NCBI GenBank assembly: GCA_028867275.1
Contig: JAGWGU010000001.1
Span: forward strand, 62,001 to 126,000
Direction: 5' to 3'
Source: Nitrososphaerota archaeon
Lineage (GTDB): Archaea > Thermoproteota > Nitrososphaeria > Nitrososphaerales > Nitrosopumilaceae
DNA length: 64,000 nucleotides
Made by a program: the position numbers and the translations under genes. Under the pieces are notes generated by a model, which made no database searches, had not been told where the DNA came from, and saw nothing but the letters and a program-made list of their open reading frames with translations. Positions 7,973-15,832 of this stretch are shown here, one piece after another. Positions within the stretch are counted from its first letter, which is position 1; each line of letters opens with the position of its first letter.

Positions 7973-8542
7973 TTGGGCACAGATTTGTCACAAGCTCCTT
8001 CCATTTCCTTGCGTGCAAACTTGTGGATAGTGATACCAATAGGCGCATTGTTGTCAGCAATTTTTACTGGCAATTTCCTTTTGATGAATTATGTTCACGT
8101 CTTCACTGCAACCATGTGGACTGGAACAGACATTTTCATGGGATTCATACTGGGCCCTATATTCAGACATGTTACCATTCAAACCAGAAAAGAGATTATC
8201 TCCTGGCTTATGCCCAAGATGATCTTTTACATGAGTACAGTTACTGCAGTGACCAGTACTGCTGGCTATTACCTTGCTGCAAAGATGGATCTTTTTACAT
8301 ACAACGCACCGACAGTTTACTGGATTTCTGCTGTAGTGATTATTGTTGTAATTATGACAGTGCAGGGTCTTGGAATTCTTTTGCCTACCAACCTTCGTAT
8401 CTATTTTGAGCTCAGAAAGACCGAACCAGACTTGGAAAAAATCCAGAAATGGACAAGACGGTATCTCAAAGTAGTCATAAGTCAGGTCGTGTTCCAAATC
8501 GTAATCATATTCCTCATGGCAAACTTTGCCACGGAATTCTGA
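7973..8542 (+). CDS. Four-TM membrane protein, CopD/DUF2269-like
   Basis: A 189-residue protein with about four membrane helices (near residues 17-45, 78-100, 115-138 and 168-188). The first helix region carries NYVHVFTATMWTGTDIFMG, resembling the His-containing first helix of the CopD/DUF2269 group of small membrane proteins; this is a weak family hint. Start is TTG at 7973, two bases past the UspA stop, so translation is probably coupled to UspA. Function unknown; a membrane partner of the stress protein is an inference from the operon. Confidence 0.8.
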   Translation: MGTDLSQAPSISLRANLWIVIPIGALLSAIFTGNFLLMNYVHVFTATMWTGTDIFMGFILGPIFRHVTIQTRKEIISWLMPKMIFYMSTVTAVTSTAGYYLAAKMDLFTYNAPTVYWISAVVIIVVIMTVQGLGILLPTNLRIYFELRKTEPDLEKIQKWTRRYLKVVISQVVFQIVIIFLMANFATEF

Positions 8543-8597
8543 TCCATGCAAGAGTGTTGACTCATCTTTATCAATAATGCAAACCTGAACTTACTTG

Positions 8598-8672
8598 ATG
8601 AAAAAGAAAAAGGGAAAGAAAAAGAAGAGACCTTCTGAACGACTGTTTGATTATTCACAACTAGAGGATTGA
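8598..8672 (+). CDS. 24-residue lysine-rich micro-ORF
   Basis: ATG 8598-8600 to TGA 8670-8672 encodes MKKKKGKKKKRPSERLFDYS and four more residues. A TATA-like TTTATCAAT (8566-8574) is about 28 bases upstream, the spacing used elsewhere in this genome for leaderless genes. The very basic N-terminus suggests nucleic-acid or ribosome binding. Such a short frame could arise by chance; the promoter spacing is the main support. Confidence 0.35.
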   Translation: MKKKKGKKKKRPSERLFDYSQLED

Positions 8673-8845
8673 TCTTCAATACCTAGTTTCAATACCATCT
8701 CTTATGATATTCAAGAATTAGTTTTAGAAAAATATTGCATGGAACCTTGCTTTGCAAAGAATCTTTTCGTCTAACAGACTCGGATCTAATTGTGTTGGTC
8801 CAACTAAAATTGAGTTGTGATTTTCTAGTTGTTCTTGGTTTCAAA

Positions 8846-8858
8846 CTTGATAATCAAG
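8846..8858. promoter_or_regulatory. Inverted repeat upstream of the CBS-domain gene
   Basis: CTTGAT-A-ATCAAG, a 6-bp inverted repeat with a 1-base centre, sits directly upstream of the TATA-like CTTTAATAATT (8866-8876) of the gene at 8898. It contains TGATAATCA (8848-8856), the same 9-mer found twice upstream of uspA. Confidence 0.4.
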
Positions 8859-8897
8859 ATAGTCTCTTTAATAATTTAGTGAGGTATTATCAAAAGT

Positions 8898-9527
8898 ATG
8901 GTTGCCAAAAGTACGACGGTATCTGATCTGGGAAGAAAGAAACATGTTGTAGATACACTGTATCATCACTCGAATCTATCTATGGAGGAGATATCTTATC
9001 AGGTGGATATGAGTGTAAAACAAGTTCAGAGTATAATTGATAAAATAAAGAAAAACGAAGCCTTGGAGACTCTTGTTGAGCACGGCAAGGCCACCATGGA
9101 GAAAATCATGACAAAGGGCATTGTCAGCCTTGAATATAATAAAACGGTTCATGACGCATCAGTACTCATGACCAAAAAAGGGGTAGGGTGCATAGTTGTC
9201 ACTGCCAAAGGAAAACCATTTGGAATCGTTACAGAACGAGACATTGTTAAAGGAATAAGCAAAGTCGATATTTCTGTCAAGAAGATATCGCTAGAAGAAT
9301 TTGCATCAAGGCCCCTAATTTATGCATCTTCAAAACAAACAGTAGAGGACGTAGTCGAACTAATGACGAAAAATAAGATTCACAAGATTCCAATAGTGCA
9401 ACAGGAAAAAGTGGTTGGAATTGTAACCATTAAAGATCTTCTAGTGTTTCTCTCTCCTACCAGAAAACCAGGGTTGACAGAATCCATAGTTCATGCCATT
9501 ACAAGAGAAAAGGCCAAGAAAAAATAA
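8898..9527 (+). CDS. HTH plus tandem CBS-domain protein
   Basis: A 209-residue protein. Residues ~10-55 form an N-terminal helix-turn-helix (VVDTLYHHSNLSMEEISYQV then VKQVQSIIDKI), followed by two CBS domains: CBS1 ~70-125 (VSLEYNKTVHDASVLMTKK, GIVTERDIVKG) and CBS2 ~135-195 (PLIYASSKQTVEDVVELM, GIVTIKDLLVF). CBS pairs bind adenine nucleotides such as AMP, ATP or SAM, so this is probably a transcription regulator that senses energy state. It has its own promoter with an inverted repeat upstream. Target genes are unknown. Confidence 0.9.
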   Translation: MVAKSTTVSDLGRKKHVVDTLYHHSNLSMEEISYQVDMSVKQVQSIIDKIKKNEALETLVEHGKATMEKIMTKGIVSLEYNKTVHDASVLMTKKGVGCIVVTAKGKPFGIVTERDIVKGISKVDISVKKISLEEFASRPLIYASSKQTVEDVVELMTKNKIHKIPIVQQEKVVGIVTIKDLLVFLSPTRKPGLTESIVHAITREKAKKK

Positions 9528-9589
9528 AAGAAACCTACACAACTTTAAACCATACCTGTCCAGTACGTGTAAAACATGAAAACTCTGCC

Positions 9590-9958
9590 TCAAAGGTAAT
9601 GTATCTTCATGTGATTGTTGTGCACTGCCTCAAATTGTGTAACATGGCCACAGTGCACACATGAAAAAAACTGATCCGTTGGATGTGTTGGCTGGACTTC
9701 CATCTTGAAATCATCTATTGCCACCACAGAAATTATGTTTTTCTTCTGTATTACTGCAAAGTGTTTTTCAATTGATAGCGAACCAAGAAAACTCTTGATT
9801 GCTTTTATGACTCGCTCCGAGTCTACGTCTTCGTCGTGTATGGGTGCAAGCACAAACTCGTGAATCTTTAGTGCAGGTACCGCTCCCACCTGATCTGATG
9901 TGTAGACGGCAAGGGGAGACTTTAGGGATGGTATCTCTCTACAGTCTACTATGATCAT
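9590..9958 (-). CDS. Protein with C-terminal C2H2-type zinc finger
   Basis: A 122-residue protein. Residues 1-95 have an alternating strand/helix pattern of a small alpha/beta domain with no family I recognise (MIIVDCREIPSLKSPLAVYT). The last ~25 residues contain CVHCGHVTQFEAVHNNHMKIH, a Cys-x2-Cys-x10-His-x4-5-His arrangement resembling a C2H2 finger. It converges with the CBS gene. A nucleic-acid-binding role is inference. Confidence 0.75.
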   Translation of the reverse strand: MIIVDCREIPSLKSPLAVYTSDQVGAVPALKIHEFVLAPIHDEDVDSERVIKAIKSFLGSLSIEKHFAVIQKKNIISVVAIDDFKMEVQPTHPTDQFFSCVHCGHVTQFEAVHNNHMKIHYL

Positions 9959-10058
9959 ACATGGTCAAGTTATTGAATGATATTTTAGTCTAACAATTTA
10001 GTTGGTACAATTTCTAATTGGTAACATTTTGCCAGAGTTTGCTCGTACTTGTAATTTG

Positions 10059-10072
10059 TACTAGATCTAGTA
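10059..10072. promoter_or_regulatory. 14-bp perfect palindrome before the regulator promoter
   Basis: TACTAGATCTAGTA, a perfect palindrome, ends 6 bases before the TATA element at 10079-10089 of the HTH regulator gene. Its position over the BRE/TATA-proximal region suits an operator, possibly for autoregulation. Confidence 0.5.
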
Positions 10073-10078
10073 AGATTT

Positions 10079-10089
10079 ACATAAATACT
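10079..10089 (+). promoter_or_regulatory. TATA box of the FilR1-like regulator gene
   Basis: ACATAAATACT lies about 22-27 bases before the GTG start at 10106 and supports that start and a leaderless transcript. Confidence 0.6.
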
Positions 10090-10105
10090 TTGAACCATCT
10101 CTGTT

Positions 10106-10906
10106 GTGGGAACAATTTATGAAAATGCAGCAAATGATTTTCTAGAACTTGCAAGCGAGCAGAGACTAAAGATAATATTCAAGCTATTGGAGCAAAAATC
10201 AAAAATTTCTAACATGGCAAAAGAACTACACGCAACCGTACAAGAGGTGCACAGAAACTTTGAGCGCCTCTCAAATGCCGGACTAATAATGAAAGACAAA
10301 GATGGATTCTATGACCTAACAACATATGGCAAAACAATGTGTACTCAGGTTCCCTCCCTGTTGTTTTTGTCCAAGAACAGGAAATACTTTGAAACTCATG
10401 ACTTTGGCGATGTTCCAATGAAATTCATACAAAGAATCGGTGCTCTTGCAGGGGGGCAACAGATCAAAGGATTTGTCAATGTGTTGGAGCAGTGGAAACT
10501 TGTGTACAAGAATGCCGATGAATACATCTATGAATTATTCACAGAAGTTCCTTTGGATCTAATAGAGCCATTGCTTGCAAGAGTAAAACGTGGAATCGCA
10601 TTCAACTACATATTTTCTGATACTGTAATTGTGCCCAAGGGAAGAAAAGAACTGTTGAACAAATTGGGAATGAAGGAACTATTGGACAAGGGATTGGTTG
10701 AAAGAAGAATGAAGGAAGGTATCAAGGTTGTTGTTGTTTTAAATGAAAAAGAAGCTTGTGTATTATTCCCAACCCTTGATGGAGATGCAGATATGCGGGA
10801 AATGTTCTATAGTAAAGACCAGTTATTTCACGAGTGGTGTCTTGATTACTTTAGGTATTGCTGGTACAACTCTGGGCCATTCCAAGAGAGCAAGATTTCA
10901 GAGTAG
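10106..10906 (+). CDS. ArsR-like winged-helix regulator with DUF1724 (FilR1-type) domain
   Basis: A 266-residue transcription regulator. Residues ~10-85 form an ArsR-like winged helix (FLELASEQRLKIIFKLLEQK, HATVQEVHRNFERLSNAGLI). The remainder, with VLEQWKLVYKNADEYIYELF and RVKRGIAFNYIFSDTVIVP, matches the DUF1724/FilR1 middle domain described in methanogen regulators. The effector is unknown. Start is GTG at 10106, set by the TATA box; the palindrome at 10059 suggests autoregulation. It stands as a single gene. Confidence 0.88.
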   Translation: MGTIYENAANDFLELASEQRLKIIFKLLEQKSKISNMAKELHATVQEVHRNFERLSNAGLIMKDKDGFYDLTTYGKTMCTQVPSLLFLSKNRKYFETHDFGDVPMKFIQRIGALAGGQQIKGFVNVLEQWKLVYKNADEYIYELFTEVPLDLIEPLLARVKRGIAFNYIFSDTVIVPKGRKELLNKLGMKELLDKGLVERRMKEGIKVVVVLNEKEACVLFPTLDGDADMREMFYSKDQLFHEWCLDYFRYCWYNSGPFQESKISE

Positions 10907-10949
10907 ATAATGGTTATAGATTTAATCTCTTATTGGGTGCTGGTCTTTA

Positions 10950-11819
10950 TTGTACGAGTCTAGTTTACAATACATTCGATGTGTCAAGTGTGGTCAACAG
11001 TTGGAACTAGAAGCCTTTGAGAAGAAGAACGAAATTATTGAAGGACTTCTCTCATGTGTTCATTGCAACGGCCTCTACCCAATAATTTTATCAATTCCAA
11101 TACTAGTTGAAGACCTTTCATTATTTTTCTCCATCAGGGCAAAGCTTGGAGGCTATCTTTTGTTAAACGTAAAAAATTCAAAAATAAAATCTCTGATAAA
11201 AAAATCACTAGGTAAAATAAAAAAAGTTGGTGAGGACACGACAGATTTGGAAAAAAATTGGGCTTTGATATACAAAAAAAGCAAACACACTACATTTGAG
11301 ACTACAATCAGAAATATCATCCGTAAACTTCCCAAATGTAATTTTGTTGTGGAACATGGTTGTTCTGTAGGTGCCATGTCTGAGATCATGGCAAGGTATC
11401 ATGGAATGGTATTTGGAATTGACAAGTCTTTTTTTGCCCTGATGGAAGCAAAAAGGCGCAAAATAAAAAACGCGGATTTTTTCCTTGCTGATTCTTTATC
11501 TGGACCGTTTGGTACTCTAAAGTTTGATCTTGTTGTGGCTCTTAATGTGCTGGAGCTAATTGAGCCGTTACAACTTTTAAAAATTATTGGTGCCCAATCC
11601 AGGCAATTTGTAATGCTGTCTGACCCTTATGATTATGACCGCGGAAAAAATTCTGTCAAAATTAAACTTGATGAAAAAACACTACGATCAAAGCTAGAAC
11701 AGGCTGGATTCAAGTTAATTGATGGTACAAGCAAGCCAAGTTTTATTTCGTGGAAACTAAGGGTGAACCCAAGATTGGAGCTGAATTACAAGACAGACCT
11801 AATTCTTGCACATCTTTAA
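10950..11819 (+). CDS. Trm112-like zinc ribbon fused to SAM-dependent methyltransferase
   Basis: A 289-residue protein starting with TTG at 10950. Residues ~8-55 form a Trm112/UPF0434-like zinc ribbon (CVKCGQQLELEAF then CVHCNGLYPIILSIPIL). Residues ~125-235 form a Rossmann methyltransferase with a motif I variant FVVEHGCSVGAMSEIMARY, the acidic end of strand 2 in VFGIDKS, and FDLVVALNVLELIEPL as motif IV. Motif I reads EHGCSVG instead of the usual DxGxGxG, so SAM binding may be altered. Substrate unknown. The fused ribbon resembles the architecture of bacterial class I methyltransferases with a Trm112-like cap. Confidence 0.8.
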   Translation: MYESSLQYIRCVKCGQQLELEAFEKKNEIIEGLLSCVHCNGLYPIILSIPILVEDLSLFFSIRAKLGGYLLLNVKNSKIKSLIKKSLGKIKKVGEDTTDLEKNWALIYKKSKHTTFETTIRNIIRKLPKCNFVVEHGCSVGAMSEIMARYHGMVFGIDKSFFALMEAKRRKIKNADFFLADSLSGPFGTLKFDLVVALNVLELIEPLQLLKIIGAQSRQFVMLSDPYDYDRGKNSVKIKLDEKTLRSKLEQAGFKLIDGTSKPSFISWKLRVNPRLELNYKTDLILAHL

Positions 11820-11895
11820 TTGGTGTAAAAATATTCACTTTACGCATTATGAGAAGTTCTTCTTTTAACTTAAATAACAACTAAAAAAAGTACAA

Positions 11896-12483
11896 TTGTT
11901 GAAAATTAACACAATTTCAGTTGTTGTAATGCTCTTGGCAAGTGCCATGATTGTGCCAGTCGACCTATCTTATGCACAAACTTCCAATTCTACCGTCTCT
12001 GATCAAACCGGAACAAATCAAACCATGACCAAATCTGCAAATGATGTGGTTTCACAGAATGATACACAAGCTGCTCAACAAGTATCTGACTTTATCCACC
12101 AAGCAGTTACAGACTTTAAACAACAAGGTGATGACACACGCAAAGTCATGCTTGACTGCAGGGACAGAATCCAGACTGCCGCCCCTGGTGATATTAGTTC
12201 TATAAAGAATGACTGTTCAATACAGCTTAATGCCATCAAGGCAAAGTATCAGCAAGAGCGAATCCAATATCATAACTATGTAAAACAATACAGACAAAGT
12301 GTGATGGTTTTCTTAAATGATGCACGAGGAATTTCAGTAGGCAAAGCAACATTTGATAATGCAATTTCACAGTTGGGCACGATGATGCACGGTGCAATGT
12401 CTCATGGCATGGGGGTGGGACACGCAGCTACCATAAACAACACACACTGTGTCAATCCACCTGGCGGACCTAAAATCTGTTAG
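11896..12483 (+). CDS. Secreted protein, coiled-coil with His/Gly-rich tail
   Basis: A 195-residue exported protein. Signal peptide ~1-28 (ISVVVMLLASAMIVPVDLSYAQ), then a Ser/Thr/Asn/Gln-rich linker, a helical region (~45-150) with two cysteines in MLDCRDRIQTA and IKNDCSIQL that may pair, and a C-terminal Met/His-rich stretch (MMHGAMSHGMGVGHA) ending NTHCVNPPGGPKIC. The Met/His clusters look like a metal-binding tail, possibly copper, which is inference. TTG start at 11896; TATA-like CTTAAATAAC at 11868-11877. Family not recognised. Confidence 0.78.
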   Translation: MLKINTISVVVMLLASAMIVPVDLSYAQTSNSTVSDQTGTNQTMTKSANDVVSQNDTQAAQQVSDFIHQAVTDFKQQGDDTRKVMLDCRDRIQTAAPGDISSIKNDCSIQLNAIKAKYQQERIQYHNYVKQYRQSVMVFLNDARGISVGKATFDNAISQLGTMMHGAMSHGMGVGHAATINNTHCVNPPGGPKIC

Positions 12484-12542
12484 ATTCTAATTGTTGAAAA
12501 TTTCACAAGATATTTTACTAGTCCGCAAATTTCACAAATAAA

Positions 12543-13463
12543 ATGAAGTCAATCAATTTTACACTTCTTGCTGACGAGTCTCTTGCAAAGGATTTTGGAA
12601 AAAAAGGAACCGCTACTGATATTACAATTTATGACCGAAAAGAGTCTGGAGTTTTGCGCACGTGGACTGTGCCTACCTCATTTCCAGACAAGATCCAGTC
12701 ACTGTTTCAAGCAATCAACATGGGAGAGTATGTGATATTTCATGTTACAAAACTTGACAAGTTCACAGGTGAGCAAATAATTGCACTAGACGTACTTGGA
12801 AAAAAACACGGGATTCTTTCCCATTCGTTTGATGTTGACAAGAACACGTTGCTTTCTATGATAAAGGGTACCGTTGTGGAACAGTACAAATTGGTGGAAC
12901 CTGAAAACCTGAAAAAGGAAATTGATCTGCTGGAGCCAATCTCTAAGGATGGCAACCCCTTGATTGTAATTGATCACTGCTTTGATGTAAAAGGTGTAGG
13001 CACAGTAATTCTTGGCAAGATAGCACAAGGAAAGATCAAAGTATATGAAAACTTGAAACTGTTTCCTAAAGGGACCGATATCGTAGTAAAATCAATTCAA
13101 ATGCATGATGATTCTGTTGAAGATGCAACATCTCCAGCAAGAGTGGGTCTTGCAGTAAAAGGCGCTGGACCAGATGATGTCCAGCGAGGCGATGTGCTCT
13201 GCATGCCAAATACAATGCTAGTTTCACAAGAAATAGAAATTGATTATATCCAAAGCAAATTCTTTAAAGACAAAGTATCAGAAAACCAAATGTTTCTTGC
13301 AAGCATTGGTTTGCAAATAAGACCTGTCAAAATTGTCTCTCTTAATCCCATGAAACTCTCACTTGGAAAACCCACTGTGTATGAAAAAGGAGATACATGT
13401 GTCATTTTAAAACCCGAGTCTACTTCTATCCGTATTGTGGGAAGCGGAAAAATCACAAAATAA
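12543..13463 (+). CDS. SelB-like elongation factor homologue lacking a functional G domain (aSelBL type)
   Basis: A 306-residue EF-Tu/SelB-family protein. The first ~120 residues occupy the place of the GTPase domain but have no P-loop (GxxxxGKS/T); the NKxD position reads TKLD (VTKLDKFTGEQIIALDVLG). Residues ~140-225 are a clear EF-Tu domain 2 beta-barrel (VIDHCFDVKGVGTVILGKI, LFPKGTDIVVKSIQMH, VGLAVKGAGPDDVQRGDVLC), and the remainder matches domain 3. This corresponds to the archaeal SelB-like family that lost GTP-binding motifs. No selenocysteine machinery is visible nearby. Function unknown; interaction with tRNA or ribosome is possible. Confidence 0.88.
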   Translation: MKSINFTLLADESLAKDFGKKGTATDITIYDRKESGVLRTWTVPTSFPDKIQSLFQAINMGEYVIFHVTKLDKFTGEQIIALDVLGKKHGILSHSFDVDKNTLLSMIKGTVVEQYKLVEPENLKKEIDLLEPISKDGNPLIVIDHCFDVKGVGTVILGKIAQGKIKVYENLKLFPKGTDIVVKSIQMHDDSVEDATSPARVGLAVKGAGPDDVQRGDVLCMPNTMLVSQEIEIDYIQSKFFKDKVSENQMFLASIGLQIRPVKIVSLNPMKLSLGKPTVYEKGDTCVILKPESTSIRIVGSGKITK

Positions 13464-13517
13464 TTTCATTGTTTTTAAATTCACTAAAATAGGTCTGCCA
13501 AGTAATACGTTGTAGAT

Positions 13518-13643
13518 TTGGCTCTTATTGATACTGTTGCCCTTACATCATGGTCTGTTCTTACTGCGGTCTGCATGCTAGCCATAGGTCTGGTCTACAG
13601 ACGGTTTACTAGAGTAAAGAAAAATGAGTCACATCCATCTTGA
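13518..13643 (+). CDS. 41-residue single-TM microprotein overlapping the DUF99 gene
   Basis: TTG 13518 to TGA 13641-13643 encodes a peptide with one membrane helix (VALTSWSVLTAVCMLAIGLV) followed by a basic tail YRRFTRVKKNE, fitting an N-out/C-in topology. Its end overlaps the first 20 bases of the DUF99 gene in another frame, suggesting translational coupling. Upstream codons are closed by a stop at 13503-13505. No family is known and the start codon is non-ATG, so confidence is moderate. Confidence 0.45.
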   Translation: MALIDTVALTSWSVLTAVCMLAIGLVYRRFTRVKKNESHPS

Positions 13644-14184
13644 AAAGAAGGGTCTGAGGGGCCTTGTGATTGCCGAGAGCTTCAAACAAGGCGATAAACG
13701 GTCAAGACTTGCAGGCGTGGTAATGCGCAGGGATTTTGTAATTGATGGGTTTGTTTTTGGCCATTGTACTATTGGCGGAGATGATGCAACAAATTCCATT
13801 CTCAAGATGTATTCAAAACTTGGACGAGATGACATTAGTTTTGTCTTGATCTCTGGGCTGATAATTGCAATGTATAACATCATTGATGTTACCACGATTC
13901 GAAAAGAGACAGGGCTGCCAGTGATTGGTGTAACTTATGAGGAGTCAAAGGGAATAGAATCTGCAATAAAACACCACTTTCCTGATTCCTATGAGCAAAA
14001 AATGGAGAAATATTGCAAACTTGGCAGGCGATCTAAGGTTAGATTGCATACTGGCTATGATCTCTATCTTAGGACTGAGGGCTGTACTACAAGAGAGGCA
14101 CAAAAATTGCTAGACCATTTTACCCTTCAGGGTTCCATTCCAGAACCACTTCGTGTTACACAGCTTTTAGCAAGATCGTTGTGA
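13624..14184 (+). CDS. DUF99 family protein (endonuclease V-like fold)
   Basis: A 186-residue archaeal DUF99 protein, a family with a fold related to endonuclease V (RNase H-like). Visible family features include RGLVIAESF near the N-terminus, RLAGVVMRRDFVIDGFVFG, TIGGDDAT, DDISFVLISGLIIAMYNIID, TGLPVIGVTYEES and a C-terminal CTTREAQKLLDHFTLQGSIPEPLR. The activity of DUF99 is not established; nuclease or nucleic-acid repair is inferred from the fold. The gene starts at ATG 13624 inside the end of a membrane microprotein frame. Confidence 0.88.
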   Translation: MSHIHLEKKGLRGLVIAESFKQGDKRSRLAGVVMRRDFVIDGFVFGHCTIGGDDATNSILKMYSKLGRDDISFVLISGLIIAMYNIIDVTTIRKETGLPVIGVTYEESKGIESAIKHHFPDSYEQKMEKYCKLGRRSKVRLHTGYDLYLRTEGCTTREAQKLLDHFTLQGSIPEPLRVTQLLARSL

Positions 14185-14186
14185 TG

Positions 14187-14570
14187 TTACTTTCTCTCTT
14201 CTTTTGTTACTTTCCAGTCTCCATGTGAAAACCTTGAAGACTCAAACTCGATTTGCCCTACTGTCCTGTCGCCTTTTTTTACCATCCCATATTCATTTTT
14301 TGCAACTTTTACCAAAAGTTTTCTTGTCTTGTAACCGCCTTCTATGACTTTGATCTTGAATCGTTTGCTTGCCCTCATTGTTATTTCCCTTGCAGCCTTT
14401 GGGTCTCCTATCAACGAAAACATTTCAAATGTACCAAAATTCTTTGTTTGAATTTCATGATTGTATAGCCTTGCCTCAAACTTCCAGCCCATCTTCTTTG
14501 CTTCCTCGTTCATCCATTCTATTGCCTGGGTGCCGTATCCCTTTTCAACTCCAAAAGTCTCCGAGTCCAT
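14187..14570 (-). CDS. Conserved-looking hypothetical protein
   Basis: A 127-residue basic, soluble protein (MDSETFGVEKGYGTQAIEWM). It shows an alternating strand/helix pattern: GWKFEARLYNHEIQTKNFG, DPKAAREITMRASKRFKIKV, KTRKLLVKVAKNEYGMVKKG. No domain is recognised. It converges with DUF99, with stops 2 bases apart. The codon use matches its neighbours, supporting a real gene. Confidence 0.7.
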   Translation of the reverse strand: MDSETFGVEKGYGTQAIEWMNEEAKKMGWKFEARLYNHEIQTKNFGTFEMFSLIGDPKAAREITMRASKRFKIKVIEGGYKTRKLLVKVAKNEYGMVKKGDRTVGQIEFESSRFSHGDWKVTKEERK

Positions 14571-14655
14571 ATGTGTTGTCTTGACTGATTAGTTGAATAT
14601 AACTTGAAACAAATAATCTGAATAATATTATTAGCTAGAGTTCATTACAGATTGT

Positions 14656-15816
14656 GTGAAACGCACAGCTGCTGATATACGAAAGTCAATAGAATCAAAC
14701 TGGAAGGAATATCTCTCACGTTACGGTAACCTGTTTTCCTCTAATCACATTGACGGTTCCTCTCCTCCCTCTGTCTTTGTTGGCGCATATGGGTACCCCA
14801 AAGTTCTGGTCGGCCCCATGTTACCTCCTGTTCATGGTGATACAATGATCTTAGACTCGCCAGAAAAATGGACTGGCAAGAGTCTTGAGGATATAGTAAA
14901 CTATAGGCTAAGTTTGGTTCGTGGGATAAAACCTGTAAAAGTAGGAGATGTGGGGCAGAGATACATTGAGAGCCTCCAGGAAATGTCCATGTCTGAAAGA
15001 TCAACTGATGCAGAAATGGAACTGGTGAAAAACGCATCCCCTATAGCTTCAGTTGACGGAGACAGCCCTATCTTTGGACCAATTGGGGAGATAAAGTCTG
15101 CCAAGTTTACAAGCTCGTCGTCTGACAAAAACATACAGCGTACGTTCTATGACAAGGATCTTTTGGCCCAGGATGCAATGGTCGAGCTTTACAACAGGGG
15201 CATCGAAATTTCAAGAATCCAAAAATGTTTCAGCATTGGAATGTTTGGCAAAGAAAGAAAGCTTGTCCCAACCAGGTGGAGCATCACTGCAACAGACGAT
15301 GTTCTCTCAAAATCGCTTGTAGAAAAAATAATCGAGTATGAAATTCTGGACACTTCTCTAGTGTTTTCATATAATCATCTGGGAAACTTTTTCTCCGTAA
15401 TCATGTTTCCAAGCAGATGGATGTTTGAAATGCAAGAGGCATGGTATGATGAGCAGGGAAATGTGGGGTTTGGATCTGATTTTGAAGATATCAAAGGGCT
15501 CAAACACTATCCAGAAACTGCAGGGGCACACTTTGCCTCAAGGCTTGCAGTGTCAGAATATCTTACCCAAAATAAAATTCAAGCAGCAGTAATGGTGCTT
15601 CGTGAAATAAGACCTGAGTATGCAGTGCCAGTTGGTGTCTGGCAAGTGCGGGAAGGAGTCCGCATGGCCATGAAACAAAAACCGTTGGTGGTTCCCAATT
15701 TTCAAGAGGGGCTTGATGCTGCATGCAAGGGTCTGAGCATTGGAAAAAAAGAATGGCTTGCTCACAGCAAACTGTATTTGGCAAAAAAACAAAAATCAAT
15801 ATCTGATTTTTTCTAG
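14656..15816 (+). CDS. Nre-family DNA repair protein with PCNA-binding tail
   Basis: A 386-residue archaeal Nre (NreA/NreB-like) protein, a family linked to DNA-damage resistance. Family features are SVFVGAYGYPKVLVGPMLPP (~37-56), VNYRLSLVRG, EIKSAKFTSSS and RKLVPTRWSITATDD (~197-211), and near the C-terminus GVWQVREGVRMAM. The last eight residues, QKSISDFF, fit the QxxhxxFF PCNA-interacting box, as known for haloarchaeal Nre proteins. Start is GTG at 14656. The enzymatic activity of Nre is unsettled; the PCNA tail places it at replication or repair sites. Confidence 0.9.
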   Translation: MKRTAADIRKSIESNWKEYLSRYGNLFSSNHIDGSSPPSVFVGAYGYPKVLVGPMLPPVHGDTMILDSPEKWTGKSLEDIVNYRLSLVRGIKPVKVGDVGQRYIESLQEMSMSERSTDAEMELVKNASPIASVDGDSPIFGPIGEIKSAKFTSSSSDKNIQRTFYDKDLLAQDAMVELYNRGIEISRIQKCFSIGMFGKERKLVPTRWSITATDDVLSKSLVEKIIEYEILDTSLVFSYNHLGNFFSVIMFPSRWMFEMQEAWYDEQGNVGFGSDFEDIKGLKHYPETAGAHFASRLAVSEYLTQNKIQAAVMVLREIRPEYAVPVGVWQVREGVRMAMKQKPLVVPNFQEGLDAACKGLSIGKKEWLAHSKLYLAKKQKSISDFF

Positions 15817-15832
15817 TTACTAGAGTTTTTAT

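Noticed and set aside
8735-8926. 63-residue plus-strand frame before the CBS gene
   Set aside because: Overlaps the promoter and start of the CBS gene, and has no motif.
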